DNA of 64,000 bases, from positions 1,660,909-1,724,908 of the forward strand of contig NZ_CM001977.1 in assembly GCF_000406165.1 (NCBI RefSeq), given 5' to 3'. The stretch comes from Dickeya zeae NCPPB 2538. GTDB lineage: Bacteria; Pseudomonadota; Gammaproteobacteria; Enterobacterales; Enterobacteriaceae. A model generated the notes under the pieces. That model was not told where the DNA came from and did not search any database. It worked only from the letters and a program-made list of their open reading frames with translations. Within the stretch, counting starts at the first letter, position 1. Each line of letters opens with the position of its first letter. Shown here piece after piece: positions 61,420 to 64,000 of this stretch. A program made the position numbers and the translations under genes.

Positions 61420-62532
61420 ATGAGGTCTGGAAGATATATTGGCGTGATGTCTGGCACCAGCCTGGATGGTGTCGATGTGGTGCTGGCCGCCATTGACGAG
61501 CACACCGTTGCACAGCAAGCCAGTTATTGTCACCCGATTCCGCCTGAGATTCGTCAGACGATACTGAGCATGAATCAAGGGCAGGCGGTAACGCTTTCCT
61601 CGCTGGGGCGGCTTGATACCCGCCTTGGCGCGCTGTTTGCCGACGCGGTACAGGCGTTGCTGCGCCAGACCGGCCTGAGTGCGGGGGATATTACCGCGAT
61701 TGGCTGTCATGGACAGACGGTTTGGCATGAGCCAGACGGCGATGCCCCTTGTACGATGCAGATTGGCGATTGTAACCGTATTGCCGCTGTGACTGGCATC
61801 ACCACCGTTGGCGATTTTCGGCGGCGAGACATGGCGTTGGGGGGGCAAGGTGCTCCGCTGGTGCCCGTTTTCCACCACGCGTTGCTGCAACATCCGGTGG
61901 AGCGACGAATCGTACTGAACATCGGCGGGATTGCCAATATTTCGGTGCTGGCGCCGGGGAAAGCGGTAAAAGGCTACGACACCGGGCCTGGCAATATGCT
62001 GTTGGATGCCTGGGTGTGGCGCAATCGGGCGCAGCCCTATGACAAAGATGCCGCCTGGGCGTTGACGGGGCAGGTGGATAACCGATTACTGAGTCACATG
62101 CTGTCCGACCCGTATTTCGGTCTGGCGGCGCCGAAGAGTACCGGGCGTGAGTATTTCAATCTGACGTGGCTGGAAAGGCAACTGGCGTCGTTTGTGCGTT
62201 TGCGCCCGGAAGATGTGCAGGCCACGCTGGTGGCGCTGACGGCGGAAAGTATCGCCGAACAGGTGTTGTTGACCGGGGGTTGTGAACGCGTACTGGTGTG
62301 TGGTGGTGGCGCGCGTAATCCATTGCTGATGAGTCAACTGTCGGCGCGCCTGCCGGGTATTGAGGTTTGCCCGACTGATAACTTCGGTATCCGGGGGGAT
62401 GATATGGAGGCGTTAGCGTTCGCCTGGCTGGCATTTCGCACCCTGTCGGGGTTGCCGGGTAATTTACCGTCGGTAACGGGTGCCAGCCGTGAAACTATCC
62501 TGGGGGCGATTTATCCCGCGATGGTGGCGTAA
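61420..62532 (+). CDS. anmK: Anhydro-N-acetylmuramic acid kinase
   Basis: Recycles cell-wall anhydroMurNAc to MurNAc 6-phosphate using ATP, in the cytoplasm. It has 370 residues. Sugar-kinase/HSP70-like fold: N-terminal IGVMSGTSLDGVDVV (phosphate 1), the GCHGQTVWH and NIGGIANISVL segments, and GGGARNPLLM near the C-terminus. Start ATG at 61420 with AAGG. First of the anmK-mliC-pdxH-tyrS group in the E. coli order. Confidence 0.96.
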   Translation: MRSGRYIGVMSGTSLDGVDVVLAAIDEHTVAQQASYCHPIPPEIRQTILSMNQGQAVTLSSLGRLDTRLGALFADAVQALLRQTGLSAGDITAIGCHGQTVWHEPDGDAPCTMQIGDCNRIAAVTGITTVGDFRRRDMALGGQGAPLVPVFHHALLQHPVERRIVLNIGGIANISVLAPGKAVKGYDTGPGNMLLDAWVWRNRAQPYDKDAAWALTGQVDNRLLSHMLSDPYFGLAAPKSTGREYFNLTWLERQLASFVRLRPEDVQATLVALTAESIAEQVLLTGGCERVLVCGGGARNPLLMSQLSARLPGIEVCPTDNFGIRGDDMEALAFAWLAFRTLSGLPGNLPSVTGASRETILGAIYPAMVA

Positions 62533-62706
62533 ATCGGCTGAAAGACGCGGTAATCGAACGTATGTGATGTCAGTGGATGAGGGTGGTGTAATCAGATTTT
62601 GCCGACAGGCCTGTCAGCGTGTTGTTGATAGACTCCTCTTTTGTGTGATGATTCGGTCGGGATGCCGGAATCGTCGAATGCCAGAAAAAAGACGGAGAAG
62701 AATAAG

Positions 62707-63027
62707 ATGAAACCACTGTGGATGACAGGGGCATTGACAGGGGCATTAGCGTTGCTCAGTGGTTGCGCCCATTTTATGCCGACGGCGCAGCCGCAAACCT
62801 TACACTACCAATGTGGCACCATGCCGCTTACCGTCACGCTGAATCCCGGCCAAAAGGTCGACAGCGTGACGTTCCTGCTGGATGGCGAACCTCATACCTT
62901 GCCACAGGTGCCTGCTGCATCCGGTACGCGTTATAGCGATGATCGTTATACGTTCTGGAGCAAGGGTAAGCAGGCGTTTATCGTCAGAGGCGATAGAATC
63001 ATCGTGAATGATTGCGTGTTGCAGTAA
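62707..63027 (+). CDS. mliC: Lysozyme inhibitor lipoprotein MliC
   Basis: Membrane-bound inhibitor of C-type lysozyme (YdhA). It has 106 residues from the ATG at 62707 with GGAG upstream. Lipobox LLSGC gives the lipidated Cys; the mature beta-barrel domain has the family features YQCG near the start, RYSDDRYTFWSKGKQAFI in the middle and the terminal Cys (NDCVLQ) that pairs with the first. Protects the cell wall from host or plant-associated lysozymes. Confidence 0.92.
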   Translation: MKPLWMTGALTGALALLSGCAHFMPTAQPQTLHYQCGTMPLTVTLNPGQKVDSVTFLLDGEPHTLPQVPAASGTRYSDDRYTFWSKGKQAFIVRGDRIIVNDCVLQ

Positions 63028-63135
63028 GGCTGTTTCTATGCCGTGGTATGTCGTTGCGGGCGTTGAGATTTCGACGACGCGGGCGCAAAATGGGCTATTC
63101 CCTTTTCTCGCCCGATGAAGCAACGGCAGGATTGC

Positions 63136-63834
63136 ATGACCACAGAAAACGACAACGCCCGCAACAAGGTGGCCCTTGCGCCGGAACAAGCCGCAAGCGT
63201 CGATATCGCCGATTTGCGGCGTGAATACACTCAGGGCGGCCTGCGCCGTCGCGACCTCACCGCCAACCCGCTCGATCTGTTTGAACGTTGGCTGAAACAA
63301 GCCTGCGAAGCGCAACTGGCGGATCCTACCGCGATGTGCGTGGCAACGGTTGACGAGCAGGGCCAGCCTTATCAGCGCATCGTACTGCTGAAACACTATG
63401 ATGAAAAAGGCATGGTGTTTTATACCAATATGGGCAGCCGCAAGGCCCAGCAACTGGCTGCCAACGCCCGTATCAGTCTGCTGTTCCCCTGGCACATGCT
63501 TGAACGTCAGGTGATTGTCCTGGGCAAGGCGGAAAAACTGCCGATGCTGGATGTCATGAAGTATTTCCATAGTCGCCCGCGCGACAGCCAGATTGGTGCC
63601 TGGGTTTCAAAGCAGTCCAGCCGCATCTCTGCCCGCAGTATGCTGGAAAGCAAATTCTTTGAAATAAAGCAGAAGTTCCAGCAAGGTGAGATTCCACTAC
63701 CGAGCTTCTGGGGTGGGTTCCGCGTCACTATCGAGTCGGTGGAGTTCTGGCAGGGGGGCGAGCACCGCCTGCACGACCGTTTTCTATACCAACGCGAGGG
63801 CAATGGCTGGGCAATTGACCGGCTGGCACCCTAA
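63136..63834 (+). CDS. pdxH: Pyridoxamine 5'-phosphate oxidase
   Basis: FMN enzyme that oxidises pyridoxine/pyridoxamine 5'-phosphate to PLP with O2. It has 232 residues (E. coli 218), extended by ~14 at the N-terminus. Core segments are RREYTQGGLRRRDL, QPYQRIVLLKHYDEKGMVFY, YFHSRPRDSQIGAWVSKQSS and the C-terminal EFWQGGEHRLHDRFLY. I chose the ATG at 63136 (AGGA just upstream) over one seven codons earlier; the true start may be either. Confidence 0.95.
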   Translation: MTTENDNARNKVALAPEQAASVDIADLRREYTQGGLRRRDLTANPLDLFERWLKQACEAQLADPTAMCVATVDEQGQPYQRIVLLKHYDEKGMVFYTNMGSRKAQQLAANARISLLFPWHMLERQVIVLGKAEKLPMLDVMKYFHSRPRDSQIGAWVSKQSSRISARSMLESKFFEIKQKFQQGEIPLPSFWGGFRVTIESVEFWQGGEHRLHDRFLYQREGNGWAIDRLAP

Positions 63835-63855
63835 ATCACCGGATTTTGTTGAGTT

Positions 63856-63890
63856 AAGCGCTGGCACTCCCGGTGTCGGCGCTTTATTCT
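63856..63890 (+). terminator. Terminator of pdxH
   Basis: AAGCGCTGGCAC / GTGTCGGCGCTT (63856-63867 with 63873-63884), 12 pairs with two G-U, followed by TATTCT. Confidence 0.65.
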
Positions 63891-63975
63891 ATGTCACCCT
63901 GAATTATTACTTTCGTCGTTATGGCGAAAAGTCGTGTACCGGCAAAGGTGCAGTCGTTTATACATGGAGACTTTG

Positions 63976-64000
63976 ATGGCAAGCAATCTGATTCAACAAT
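63976..64000 (+). CDS. tyrS: Tyrosyl-tRNA synthetase, 5' fragment
   Basis: Only the first eight codons (MASNLIQQ) are in the window, cut by the right edge. GGAG lies ten bases before the ATG. TyrS follows pdxH in E. coli and begins MASSNLIKQLQ, so the assignment rests on this match and synteny. Confidence 0.8.

Noticed and set aside
1..64000. CRISPR array, prophage, IS element, toxin-antitoxin or defence island
   Set aside because: No regular spacer-repeat array, transposase, integrase or recognisable defence gene is present; gene order is core enterobacterial.

Overview
The window is a stretch of conserved enterobacterial chromosome, most probably from a soft-rot plant pathogen of the genus Dickeya (formerly Erwinia chrysanthemi). 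Protein identity and gene order follow the Escherichia coli backbone almost gene for gene. The Dickeya assignment rests on an arbutin/salicin operon (arbGFB) of the type described in E. chrysanthemi, a feruloyl-esterase-like gene beside it, a Dickeya-type SlyA, and ERIC repeats with insertions. I found no prophage, IS element, CRISPR array, toxin cluster or defence system.

Layout. 1-12.2 kb: aspC, three OmpF/C-type porins in tandem (the first broken by a frameshift), asnS, pncB, pepN (E. coli has a single ompF here). 12.2-16.5 kb: the sulfonate operon ssuEADCB. 16.5-28.4 kb: pyrD, zapC, ycbX, rlmL, uup, pqiABC and rmf. 28.4-33.9 kb: aroH, ppsR, ppsA and the small RNA RprA. 33.9-43 kb: ydiK, ydiJ, menI, a Fur-boxed gene of unknown function where E. 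coli has sufABCDSE, ldtE, lpp, pykF. 43-50 kb: an accessory carbohydrate island (arbG, arbF, arbB, esterase) ending at two tRNA-Val(GAC) genes. 50-64 kb: mdtK, ribC, cfa, purR, ynhF, mepH, grxD, rnt, gloA, ydhL, slyA, slyB, anmK, mliC, pdxH and the start of tyrS.

Functional links. ppsA/ppsR and pykF control opposite directions of the PEP-pyruvate node, and each has a candidate Cra operator. PurR is encoded here, and candidate PurR boxes lie before purR and pyrD. lpp, ldtE, mepH, slyB, mliC, pqiABC and the porins all serve the envelope, as does the RcsB-dependent RNA RprA. The arb operon carries two antiterminator (RAT)/terminator modules. Three ERIC-family repeats (16.5, 30.5, 60.2 kb) differ in internal cargo, and two of them abut the start codons of ssuE and ppsR.

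No wholly new multi-gene system is evident. The best leads are the Fur-controlled orphan at 38.9 kb, the divergent rprA with its RcsB box, the cargo-bearing ERIC elements, the 19-bp inverted repeat between pykF and arbG, the short tandem repeats before pepN and pqiA, and the decaying porin array.
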